The notes below the pieces were generated by a model, which was not told where the DNA came from, made no database searches, and saw nothing but the letters and a program-made list of their open reading frames with translations. This document shows, piece by piece, positions 43,693 through 51,415 of a stretch of 64,000 nt of DNA. The DNA comes from Clostridium_AM sp900759715 (lineage in GTDB: Bacteria > Bacillota > Clostridia > Clostridiales > Clostridiaceae). A program made the position numbers and the translations under genes. Location of the stretch: NCBI GenBank assembly GCA_900759715.1, contig CAAEXF010000103.1:1-64000 (forward strand), given 5' to 3'. Numbering within the stretch: the first letter of the stretch is position 1; every line of letters begins with the position of its first letter.

Positions 43693-43726
43693 TTAAGGAA
43701 GCTAATACGAAAGTTAGCTTCCTTAA
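43693..43726 (-). terminator. Terminator of the ClC gene
   Basis: TTAAGGAAGCTAA (43693-43705) pairs perfectly with TTAGCTTCCTTAA (43714-43726); on the minus strand TTTATTTA follows. Confidence 0.8.
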
Positions 43727-43805
43727 ATCCGCTGCCTATATTATGATCGATTATATTTACAATTTGTTAGCATCCCTCAAGGAATTTTCTGAAGGAGCTT
43801 GAAAC

Positions 43806-45050
43806 TTAGGTTGGTGACACTCGTGTAAAGTTATCTTTATACTTTAATATGTATATTGGAATATATGCTGCTAATACCATTGGTATAATTAATTTTATTG
43901 GGAATAGAAGGATTAAAATAAATACAACTGCTATTGGTTTTTTAAGTACTGCACTTGTTAGTGAAGTAGTTACAATTGTAATGGATGTTACTGGATCTAT
44001 TGAAAATAAGGATGCAACTCCAAATCCTATACTTACTCCTGCGAAAATAATAGGAAATATATGTCCTCCACGCCAACCAGTTGCCAAGCAAAATTCTGTT
44101 ATGAATAACTTTACAACAGCGGTTATTAATAATAAATAAATAGACATATTTGTCCAATATACTGCTAATTCTGTAAGCTGGTGCTCACCGGAGAATAAAG
44201 TAATAGGGAGAATAGTTCCTATTAATCCTAATACTAATCCACCAATAACAGCTTTTATTATTTTATAATTTTCAAGTGGTTTAAGTAACTTATGAAGAAT
44301 ATCTCCAAAAAACTCATATAACATTGCAAACAATACCCCTATAAGTATAAGTGGTATTATAGCTATAATTTCATTTTTACCTATTGTTGCTGGACCAAAA
44401 TCAGCCAATGAAAAGCTCCTGTTATCTATTTTTGATAAAAATATAAATACACCAAAGCCTGCAAAAGTAGTAATTAAATATACAAGTGATTTTATCATCT
44501 TTGTAAGTTTTGAATCTTTTTTATCCTCAAAGAATGTTGTAGCACCAAATAGCGGTGTTCTAAAAATCATTCCAATTGTGGCCTCAATGCTATATTCTAT
44601 TATTATATCTCCATATTCATTTAAAACTTCTTTTTTCTTAATTATAGATTTAATAGCGTCTCCTGCCCATGTAGAAAGGCCTCCTATCAGTCCAACTAAA
44701 GCCGCCTCAGGACCAAGACTAGCTCCAAAGGAAAGAACACAAAGTGCAGCTATTGTACTCTTATATAATGATCTATAATCAACTCTTTTAGTTTCCTTGA
44801 ATTCCGCTAATACAGCCTCCATATTACGTGGGTAATTACCAAAGTACTTTTGACATAGACCTACTAAAAGGCCTCCAACTAGACAGAGTAATATAGTCCA
44901 GTTTTGAAAATTAATTGACTCTGGTAAGCTAACCCATAAAAAATGAGTCGTCAAAGAAACAATGCCTAAAAAGCCCCATGTCAAAAGCCCTACAATTCCT
45001 CCTACAATTATGCTATACAGCATTAAAATAGCTAATCTTAAAGATTTCAT
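43806..45050 (-). CDS. ClC-family chloride channel/transporter
   Basis: This 414-residue protein has ten or more membrane helices. Conserved selectivity regions are recognisable as FGASLGPEAALVG, FSGEH and GWRGGHIFP, equivalents of the GSGIP, GREGP and GxFxP regions but with clear deviations. It probably exchanges or conducts chloride; fluoride transport is not excluded. It starts after GAAGGAGG. No riboswitch was recognised upstream. Its 5' side holds a 46-bp repeat that it shares with 37124. Confidence 0.85.
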   Translation of the reverse strand: MKSLRLAILMLYSIIVGGIVGLLTWGFLGIVSLTTHFLWVSLPESINFQNWTILLCLVGGLLVGLCQKYFGNYPRNMEAVLAEFKETKRVDYRSLYKSTIAALCVLSFGASLGPEAALVGLIGGLSTWAGDAIKSIIKKKEVLNEYGDIIIEYSIEATIGMIFRTPLFGATTFFEDKKDSKLTKMIKSLVYLITTFAGFGVFIFLSKIDNRSFSLADFGPATIGKNEIIAIIPLILIGVLFAMLYEFFGDILHKLLKPLENYKIIKAVIGGLVLGLIGTILPITLFSGEHQLTELAVYWTNMSIYLLLITAVVKLFITEFCLATGWRGGHIFPIIFAGVSIGFGVASLFSIDPVTSITIVTTSLTSAVLKKPIAVVFILILLFPIKLIIPMVLAAYIPIYILKYKDNFTRVSPT

Positions 45051-45289
45051 CTTATGTATGTATCCTCCTTCTTATGTTTCAATTATGAATGTTTAAACAT
45101 ATTTAACTAACTAAATATAATTTTGTACTTCGATATATATGAAAATATTAAACTAAATTTTAAAGGGATGCAACCTTTCTTCTTTAAGTTTACTATTTAT
45201 TCTTATAGTATATTCATTGTTTCCTTTGAATAATAGTATATTGTTGTTTTCTTGTTGCATATGCATATCATTCTGTCATCTTAATTTTG

Positions 45290-45335
45290 AATATTAAAAA
45301 ACTAGCTTAATATCAATATACTAAGCTAGTCTTAT
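45290..45335. repeat. 46-bp repeat containing a terminator, copy B
   Basis: Identical over 46 bases to 37124-37169, with stem ACTAGCTTA (45301-45309) and TAAGCTAGT (45322-45330). It lies downstream of the nitroreductase gene on the minus strand. The 45051-45289 stretch holds the companion block and nothing else I can support. Confidence 0.75.
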
Positions 45336-45405
45336 CTTAAAATATTCCTACTCCATTTAGATCTAATATTGTTAGTGGTCTAACACATAATATTGAATAA
45401 AATTA

Positions 45406-46341
45406 CTAATGAAATTTTATGTTTGCAAATCTTCTTTTTAATGCAAAACTATATTTAATATTAGGATGGCCGAATATAACCATTATTCCGCTTTTGTTTT
45501 TCAAAGGTATCCCATATTTTTCTTTTATTTTTTTTCCAAATAAGTTTAATAGTAGATAGGGTGTACCCAACATACAACTTCCCAGACCTAAAGTCTGTGC
45601 CGTAATCATTGCATAAGTTGCAGAGACATATGGGTCAGCAGGGTCGGCATATTGCGATGCATGAAAGAGCATCGCTAATGGAGCAGAATAAGTTAACCAG
45701 TTTGTTCCTTTATCATGATTACTTATAAATGTATCAATAGCAGTTGATGCAAATGTTTTGAGAGAGTCATATGTTTCTTTACCAACAAATGGTCTATAAA
45801 TTTTAAGCATTATCGGTGAAAACATCCATTTATTCTTTTTCAATGCATTAATTAAGTCTAAAGTGAATTCGTCAACCTTTTCTTTATCGTCTAATACCAT
45901 AACTTCAACATCAGAACTTCCAAGACCATTGGGAGCGGTTGATGCTACTTCTAATATCTTGTCTATAATTTCACGTTGAATCTTTTGTTCCTTAAAGTCT
46001 CTTACACTTCTACGTGATATCAATAATGACTTTAAACCTTCATAATCGGTGATGCTTTCATTTTTAGGCAACTCAATAACATCATCAGGAGTCATATCTC
46101 TTCCATTAACTTTTATTGCATTGTTAGGGCAAACCGCCATACATTGTCCACATGCAATACACCCAAATACCCGATTATGGTCTACTTTAATTATTTCATC
46201 TTCAATAAATAAAGGTGCCCCCTTACATACTTTTGCACAAAGACCACAGACAGTGCATCTGTCTCTATCTATTTCAACTTTTGCACATTCATAGAATCGA
46301 CCAGTTTTTAATGACACGAATCTCCATCCCCTCTCATTCAT
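45406..46341 (-). CDS. Ferredoxin-nitroreductase fusion protein
   Basis: This 311-residue protein begins with two 4Fe-4S motifs, CTVCGLCAKVC and CIACGQCMAVCP, followed by a nitroreductase domain (SRRSVRDFKEQKI, then ASTAPNGLGSSDVEV, then GLGSCMLGTPYLLL). Such proteins transfer electrons from ferredoxin-like clusters to FMN and reduce nitro or flavin-type substrates. The ATG at 46341 follows AAAAGGA; ten extra N-terminal residues in a longer frame are not supported. A perfect 26-bp palindrome lies over its promoter. Confidence 0.88.
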   Translation of the reverse strand: MNERGWRFVSLKTGRFYECAKVEIDRDRCTVCGLCAKVCKGAPLFIEDEIIKVDHNRVFGCIACGQCMAVCPNNAIKVNGRDMTPDDVIELPKNESITDYEGLKSLLISRRSVRDFKEQKIQREIIDKILEVASTAPNGLGSSDVEVMVLDDKEKVDEFTLDLINALKKNKWMFSPIMLKIYRPFVGKETYDSLKTFASTAIDTFISNHDKGTNWLTYSAPLAMLFHASQYADPADPYVSATYAMITAQTLGLGSCMLGTPYLLLNLFGKKIKEKYGIPLKNKSGIMVIFGHPNIKYSFALKRRFANIKFH

Positions 46342-46363
46342 ATATCCTTTTCCCTCTTTTGTA

Positions 46364-46412
46364 TTATACATCCATGTAATGGAAATAAGATATACAAATT
46401 TTTGTATATCTT
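46364..46412 (-). promoter_or_regulatory. Promoter with palindromic operator
   Basis: The palindrome AAGATATACAAA-TT-TTTGTATATCTT (46387-46412) overlaps the -35 position, 17 bases before a TATAAT-type -10 (46364-46369) on the minus strand. A repressor should bind here and control the nitroreductase gene; the hairpin might also terminate the upstream small gene. Confidence 0.5.
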
Positions 46413-46447
46413 AAACATTACAATATGAATGTAATTCTGCAGCCTTT

Positions 46448-46579
46448 TTATCTCAAACGCTTTTTAAACTTTAAAACCAGTAATCCTCCTATCACGCCTC
46501 CAGATATTATTCCAAGTAAAAAAACGACTAAAAGGTACTTAACTAACTGTGCCACCGACATAAATATCTTTGCTTCCAT
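46448..46579 (-). CDS. 43-residue membrane peptide
   Basis: The frame MEAKIFMSVAQLVKYLLVVF, then a Gly-rich helix (IISGGVIGGLL) and a basic tail (KFKKRLR), follows AGAAGGTG. It is a single-span membrane protein with cytosolic basic end. No family is recognised. A Fur-like box lies 22 bases upstream of its start, suggesting iron-dependent expression. Small size and low complexity limit confidence. Confidence 0.55.
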   Translation of the reverse strand: MEAKIFMSVAQLVKYLLVVFLLGIISGGVIGGLLVLKFKKRLR

Positions 46580-46600
46580 AAAAACACCTTCTGAGGAAAT

Positions 46601-46615
46601 TGATAATCATTAATA
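46601..46615 (-). promoter_or_regulatory. Fur-like box
   Basis: TGATAAT-C-ATTAATA matches the 7-1-7 Fur consensus TGATAATNATTATCA at 12 of 14 positions, just upstream of the small membrane gene. Single sites in AT-rich DNA are weak evidence. Confidence 0.35.
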
Positions 46616-46682
46616 TGATATTCAAAATCCTACCAACTTATTATAACTTTTGATTCATTACATAATGCAGAGAAACGAACTA

Positions 46683-46911
46683 GAAAGTTAACTTATACAA
46701 AGGGATATGTTTCTAAAGCTGAAGGTAGATTTAAAAACTTTGTGTCAGTCTTAGTGAAGGGTTTTAAGACAACCTTAGAATCTTAGATACTGTTTGAGCA
46801 TAGCGAGTTTATCTAAGTTCTTAGGTCGTCTAAAACACAAGCTTTAGACTGGCTAAAAGTTTTTAACGGACTGAAGTTTAGAAACGTAGCCCGGGGTATA
46901 AGTTGACTTTC
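46683..46911 (+). mobile_element. Miniature element family M1, copy A (229 bp)
   Basis: Ends are GAAAGTTAACTTATAC and GTATAAGTTGACTTTC, an imperfect terminal inverted repeat that continues for about 50 bases. The whole element is an imperfect palindrome with a conserved apical loop around TTTGAGCATAGCGAGTTT. It is 229 bases long, as is the inverted copy at 48875-49103, and has no coding capacity. A right arm of the AAGCA-TGGCTTTTT hairpin family lies just after it. Confidence 0.75.
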
Positions 46912-46949
46912 GGCCAAGTAACCCTATATTATTAAGCAATGGCTTTTTG

Positions 46950-47600
46950 CTAAGTATAAAGCACCTTACAACTCTCTGCGAAATTTTTAACTCTATCTAA
47001 AATGTACTGCACTAATTTATCTTTATTTTTCCACTTACCAGCATCTCCTTTATGATCTGAGACATACTCCTTTATTATTTGTATCAATTCTTCATTTGAT
47101 AGATAACTAAGTTTTTCTTTTAACTTTTTTTCTCCTTCTTTCCTATAAAAAGCAATTGGATTAAAGGAAGGCTTATCATCTATGGTATTTTCATCTTTTT
47201 CATGAAAAGAGTTATCCCAATCCATGGTAAACCTAACCTTAAAATCCTTTATATACCTATAATTCTCCTTAATATTTTTAATAAAGCTTTCAACTTCCTC
47301 TAATCTCACTATAACATCTTCCTTTTTATCAGCAGCTTTTCCCTCTTTATCGTTAAGTATATATTGAATTATTCTTTCTAGTTCTTCTATCTTAAGCTTC
47401 AACTCATTTAGATCTTTATTAATACGATCTATTTCTGATTTTTCAATATTTCCCTTATTTGCTTCGTCACTTACAGATGGTTTTCTTTTATCTTTTAGCA
47501 CTTGTCTAATATATTTTAAGCTAGTCTCTATTCTATCTGCAATTTCTTTATCCTGGACACCATTATTAAATAATCTAATTATTTCTTCCTTCTTACTCAT
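46950..47600 (-). CDS. HTH and coiled-coil protein, function unknown
   Basis: This 216-residue protein begins with a small HTH (EEIIRLFNNGVQDKEIADRI, residues 5-24 and on to about 40) like that in phage or plasmid regulators. A long charged helix (about 55-115; RINKDLNELKLKIEELE) likely forms a coiled coil. The C-terminal part (SYLSNEELIQIIKEYV) is helical. No known family is recognised. It lies between miniature elements and is preceded by AGGAGG. It may be an accessory gene of the local mobile DNA. Confidence 0.6.
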   Translation of the reverse strand: MSKKEEIIRLFNNGVQDKEIADRIETSLKYIRQVLKDKRKPSVSDEANKGNIEKSEIDRINKDLNELKLKIEELERIIQYILNDKEGKAADKKEDVIVRLEEVESFIKNIKENYRYIKDFKVRFTMDWDNSFHEKDENTIDDKPSFNPIAFYRKEGEKKLKEKLSYLSNEELIQIIKEYVSDHKGDAGKWKNKDKLVQYILDRVKNFAESCKVLYT

Positions 47601-47810
47601 AATACCTCCTTTTTAATCTAAATTGCTTTACTGATACATTTAGGTACTAAAGCTTTAAATTCATTAATTACTTAATCACTTATAACTATATTATTATTCG
47701 ACTTGTCTAACTATGCATTTTTTAAACTCATTATAGTATCCTTTAGAACATTCCATAGAGTTACTGGACCAAAAGTTGACTTATGCACTAAAAAGTATTA
47801 GTAACATTTT

Positions 47811-47996
47811 CAGAGGACAATTGACAGAGGACAGATTAAGGTAAGTTTTCTTCCTTGCGTCAGAAAACTATTATATTTTCGAGCCTATGTTTCACTAATG
47901 CGAAATATGGATTTAAATTATATATTAAAGATTTTTCGGAGTATAACAGAGAAAAATCCTCCTTCTCTGTCAATTGTACTCTGTCAATTGTCAATT
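47811..47996. mobile_element. Miniature element family M2 (about 186 bp)
   Basis: The left end CAGAGGACAATTGACAGAGG is mirrored at the right by CTCTGTCAATTGTACTCTG and a further TGTCAATTGTCAA. The ends contain overlapping repeats of GACAATTGACAGAGG. The interior has no coding capacity. A stray half-end of family M1 (AAAGTTGACTTATGC) sits 40 bases to the left, at about 47772-47786. Confidence 0.65.
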
Positions 47997-48151
47997 TTTT
48001 GTTCTCTTTTCATAAAAATTACTAAATTAAATTATAGTATTAATCAATATTTTAGTTTGGATATCTATATTGTAACTTATCTATTTGAAGTCACCTTTTC
48101 TTAATTAATTACATAATATATAAGGATATAAAGAATTTTAGGAGGATTAAT

Positions 48152-48814
48152 GTGAAATATTTTTGTCCTATATATGGTAAATCCTTTGAATACTTCTACG
48201 ATGATAATCCTAATTATGCTGGGGACAACTCTTCTTTGAACATACGAGCTGGTGCAGCAGATCAAACAATCATTGACGAATGGAATACCGTCCCCATTCC
48301 TCCAGCGCCTCAACTAAAGCCGGTAACGGTTGATCCCAAAACCACCGCACTGCTGATATTAGATATGGAAACTTCTATATGTAAAAACCCTCGTTGTATA
48401 GGGTCTATCCCTAATATTAATAGTTTATTGAACAAAGCCCGCAAAAATAACATGCTAGTTGTCTATAGTCTTATTCCTACAGGAAGTCCCTCAGATATCT
48501 TTAAGCAGCTAAGTCCTTTGCGTGGCGATCCTATTGTGAAATCAACTGTAGATAAATTCTATAAAACGAATTTAGAAAAAATATTGCAGAAAAAAGGCAT
48601 TAAAACTGTCATAGTCACTGGTTATGCGGCTAATGGTGCAGTTCTTCATACAGCTACTGCTGCTGCTTTTCGTGATTTTAATGTTATTGTTCCTGTTGAC
48701 GGCATGTCTGCTAATAATCCTTATGCGGAACAATACACAGCATGGCATATGGTTAACAGTCCTGGAACTAGAAATCGTGCGACCCTAACGAAGGCCAATT
48801 TAATTAAATTTTAA
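48152..48814 (+). CDS. Isochorismatase-like hydrolase lacking the usual cysteine
   Basis: This 220-residue protein has the isochorismatase fold: the Asp strand ALLILDMETS, the Lys region VKSTVDKFYKTNL and the strand IKTVIVTGYAANGAVLHTA. At the place where cysteine hydrolases of this family have their catalytic Cys (NGCVLHTA) there is Ala, so classical nicotinamidase-type chemistry is not expected. An N-terminal 50-residue extension (KYFCPIYGKSFEYFY) is unusual. The GTG start follows AGGAGG. The gene is flanked by miniature elements on both sides. Confidence 0.8.
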   Translation: MKYFCPIYGKSFEYFYDDNPNYAGDNSSLNIRAGAADQTIIDEWNTVPIPPAPQLKPVTVDPKTTALLILDMETSICKNPRCIGSIPNINSLLNKARKNNMLVVYSLIPTGSPSDIFKQLSPLRGDPIVKSTVDKFYKTNLEKILQKKGIKTVIVTGYAANGAVLHTATAAAFRDFNVIVPVDGMSANNPYAEQYTAWHMVNSPGTRNRATLTKANLIKF

Positions 48815-48874
48815 ACTGCCTATCACTAAAAATCTCTTTCCTTTATTTTGATAGTATTATAGATAAAAAAGGCG

Positions 48875-49103
48875 GAAAGTCAACTTATACGACGGGCTAT
48901 GTTTCCAAGCTTCAGTACGTTAAAAACTTCTAGCCAGTCTAAAGCTTGTGTTTTAGACGACCTAAGAACCTTCGAGAAACTCGCTATGCTCAAACAACTC
49001 GAAGGTGCTAAGGTTGTCTTAAAACCCTTCACTAAGACTGGCACAAAGTTTTTAAATCTACCTTCAGCTTTGGAAACATATTCCTCTGTATAAGCTAACT
49101 TTC
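48875..49103 (-). mobile_element. Miniature element family M1, copy B (229 bp, inverted)
   Basis: The same ends and apical loop as copy A, in opposite orientation and of equal length. The stem next to the loop reads CCTTCGAG/CTCGAAGG here but CTTAGAT/ATCTAAG in copy A: paired changes that keep the stem. No coding capacity. The rest of 48815-49259 holds a terminator and nothing else. Confidence 0.75.
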
Positions 49104-49141
49104 TAGTTACTTTTATTATATGGCTCCTTCTATACTATTGT

Positions 49142-49179
49142 AAAAGAACGACATCCTAATTAAAGAATGTCGTTCTTTT
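49142..49179 (-). terminator. Terminator of the RtcB-like gene
   Basis: AAAGAACGACAT pairs with ATGTCGTTCTTT (49143-49154, 49167-49178), flanked by T-rich sequence on both strands. Confidence 0.8.
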
Positions 49180-49259
49180 CTATTTAACCCTCACATTACA
49201 TGAATGTAATAATTTAATTAATAGTTGCTATAATCTTATTTTCACTTTGTCTACCTTTT

Positions 49260-50306
49260 TTAATCTTTATATGTAATAAGAGGTCTTAGTTTTGCTACTA
49301 CTTTAATCATGTTAAATTCAATAAGATCCTGGATTACTCTATCTATGTTTTTATATGCTTCTGGTGCTTCCTCATAAATTAAACTTTTGTCCTTACATAC
49401 AAGGTTATAGCTAAAGTTTCCACTTTTAATATCTTTTTTAGAAAACTTACCTAAAAGTCTTTCCTTGCAACCATTCCTTTCCCACTTACGTCCAGCTCCA
49501 TGGGCAATTGAGAATCCTGTATCTAAACTTTCATTAATAGGTTTAACAATATATGAATTAGCGCCTCTAGAACCCGCTATAACAACGTATCCCTTATCAG
49601 AAGGCGCTGCTCCTTTTCTGTGAACATAATAATTATCTTTGCATTCTATACCATTATGAACTGCTTCGATTACAATATGTTCTACTGAGCTATTTATGTC
49701 AGTACATAATTTTTCAGCTATTAATTGTCTACTTTTTTTAGCAAAGGCTATTGCATGTCCATAATCTTTTAAGTAGCTTTCAAAACCTTCACTGCCTTCT
49801 ATCAGACCATTTTGACAACTGTATTGTTCAATGTGCTTTCTCAAAACATACTCTCCAAGTCCCCTGCTGCCACTGTGAGCTAATAAATGTACTTTATTTT
49901 TATCTAAATTTAAGCTATTAAATTCATCTTTATCTAATACCTCATCAACAACAGTGAATTCTGCAAAATGATTACCTTTGCCTATGGTACCAATATTAAA
50001 CTCATCTTTTTCTGAAGCTTTTTCAAACTCAATATTATTTAAATTCTTCATTACCTTATCTATTTTAAATTTCTTTTTATAGATAGAAGTTTGAAACAAA
50101 CTTATAGAACAGCCTATGTCATTTCCTATTAAGTGAGGATAAATTATGCCCTCTGTAACAAAAGATGCTCCCACTGGTGTTTTCCCAGGATGTAGATCTG
50201 GATAGCCCACAGCTAAAATTACACCTTTTAAGGTTGATAGTTTTTTTACCTGTTCTATACCTTCGCTTTCCATCCATGATTTTTCCGTGTATATAATTTT
50301 ATGCAT
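49260..50306 (-). CDS. RtcB-family RNA ligase (short, RtcB2-like)
   Basis: This 348-residue protein has the RtcB signatures: GNDIGCSI with Cys66, GKGNHFAE (109-116), HRKGAAPS (229-236) and the GMP-accepting His269 in AHGAGRKW. It is shorter than standard RtcB (about 400-480) and resembles the second RtcB type often linked to the rescue factor PrfH; no prfH is visible nearby. It joins 2',3'-cyclic phosphate and 5'-OH RNA ends. A hairpin may cover its ribosome binding site (50315-50356). Confidence 0.87.
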   Translation of the reverse strand: MHKIIYTEKSWMESEGIEQVKKLSTLKGVILAVGYPDLHPGKTPVGASFVTEGIIYPHLIGNDIGCSISLFQTSIYKKKFKIDKVMKNLNNIEFEKASEKDEFNIGTIGKGNHFAEFTVVDEVLDKDEFNSLNLDKNKVHLLAHSGSRGLGEYVLRKHIEQYSCQNGLIEGSEGFESYLKDYGHAIAFAKKSRQLIAEKLCTDINSSVEHIVIEAVHNGIECKDNYYVHRKGAAPSDKGYVVIAGSRGANSYIVKPINESLDTGFSIAHGAGRKWERNGCKERLLGKFSKKDIKSGNFSYNLVCKDKSLIYEEAPEAYKNIDRVIQDLIEFNMIKVVAKLRPLITYKD

Positions 50307-50314
50307 ATTCGAAT

Positions 50315-50356
50315 ATTCTCTCCTTATAAATTAAATAGTGTTCTTATTGAGAGAAT
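50315..50356 (-). promoter_or_regulatory. Hairpin covering the RtcB-like gene's ribosome binding site
   Basis: On the minus strand ATTCTCTC (50356-50349) can pair with GAGAGAAT (50322-50315), which includes the AGGAGAG ribosome binding site. The loop is AT-rich. Such pairing would limit translation. Confidence 0.35.
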
Positions 50357-50646
50357 AACTAATTTTTAAGCAATTACTATAATATGAGCTAGTAAATTCT
50401 TATTTAATCTTCTCTCACCATCATACTTTTTATCATATTCATCACAACCTTTACTAATAAATTTATAGGATATTAAAAGTTTATCCCATTAGATTTTATC
50501 AAAATTATGTGCTAATTTTATCAGTTATGTTCAAAAAAATCAATTTTATCGCTTAAATAGCCAATGTCTTTATATTTTTGACATAAATATGATATTATTA
50601 TTTAGAACCTTACGTAAACAAATTTTATAATTGGAGAGTGATAACT

Positions 50647-51324
50647 GTGGCTGTTAACATAAAAAATGATTGGATGGGATTATTAGAAAATCAATTCCAA
50701 ATGGAATATTATAAAGAATTGAGAGCTTTCTTAATACATGAATATGGCTCTAGAACTATATATCCAGACAAATATGATATATTTAATGCCTTGAATTATA
50801 CTGCATATAAGGATGTAAAAGTAGTTATCCTAGGTCAAGATCCTTATCATGGTCCTAATCAAGCACATGGACTTAGCTTCTCTGTAAAGCTTGGAGTACC
50901 TGCACCTCCTTCCTTAGTTAATATTTATAAAGAATTAAAAGATGACCTTGGCTGCTTCATTCCAAACAATGGATATTTAAAAAAGTGGGCCGATCAGGGT
51001 GTACTGCTTCTTAATACAGCCCTTACAGTAAGAGCAAGAGAAGCAAATTCTCATAGGAATAAAGGCTGGGAAATATTCACTGATGCGATTATCTCTATAT
51101 TAAATAAAAGAGAAAAGCCTATAGTCTTTATTTTATGGGGAAGTAATGCTATTTCAAAGGAAAAACTTATAACAAATAAAATTCATTACATAATAAAAGC
51201 TCCGCATCCAAGTCCACTTTCTGCTCATAGAGGTTTTTTCGGAAGCAAACCCTTCTCAAAAACTAATAACTTTTTAGAGTCTATTGGCGAAGCTCCTATT
51301 GATTGGCAAATCCAAAACATATAA
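50647..51324 (+). CDS. ung: Uracil-DNA glycosylase
   Basis: This 225-residue protein has the family 1 motifs GQDPYH (with catalytic Asp in LGQDPYHGPNQAHG) and HPSPLS. It removes uracil from DNA. The GTG at 50647 has GGAGAG 8 bases upstream; an earlier GTG three codons before overlaps that site. Divergent from the RtcB-like gene. The region 50357-50646 holds only the promoter area. Confidence 0.96.
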   Translation: MAVNIKNDWMGLLENQFQMEYYKELRAFLIHEYGSRTIYPDKYDIFNALNYTAYKDVKVVILGQDPYHGPNQAHGLSFSVKLGVPAPPSLVNIYKELKDDLGCFIPNNGYLKKWADQGVLLLNTALTVRAREANSHRNKGWEIFTDAIISILNKREKPIVFILWGSNAISKEKLITNKIHYIIKAPHPSPLSAHRGFFGSKPFSKTNNFLESIGEAPIDWQIQNI

Positions 51325-51379
51325 TATTTTAAAGTATTTTTTACTTCTCTATAAATTTTAACCGAGCATAAGCTGAATA

Positions 51380-51410
51380 AGGCAAGGGAATGTCTATATT
51401 TTCCTTGCCT
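51380..51410. terminator. Bidirectional terminator (ung / kinase)
   Basis: AGGCAAGGGAA pairs with TTTTCCTTGCCT (51380-51390, 51399-51410) between convergent genes. Confidence 0.75.
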
Positions 51411-51415
51411 AACCT

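Noticed and set aside
48899..49093. 64-codon open frame within the miniature element
   Set aside because: It follows the element's palindrome, has no ribosome binding site and no counterpart in the other copy.
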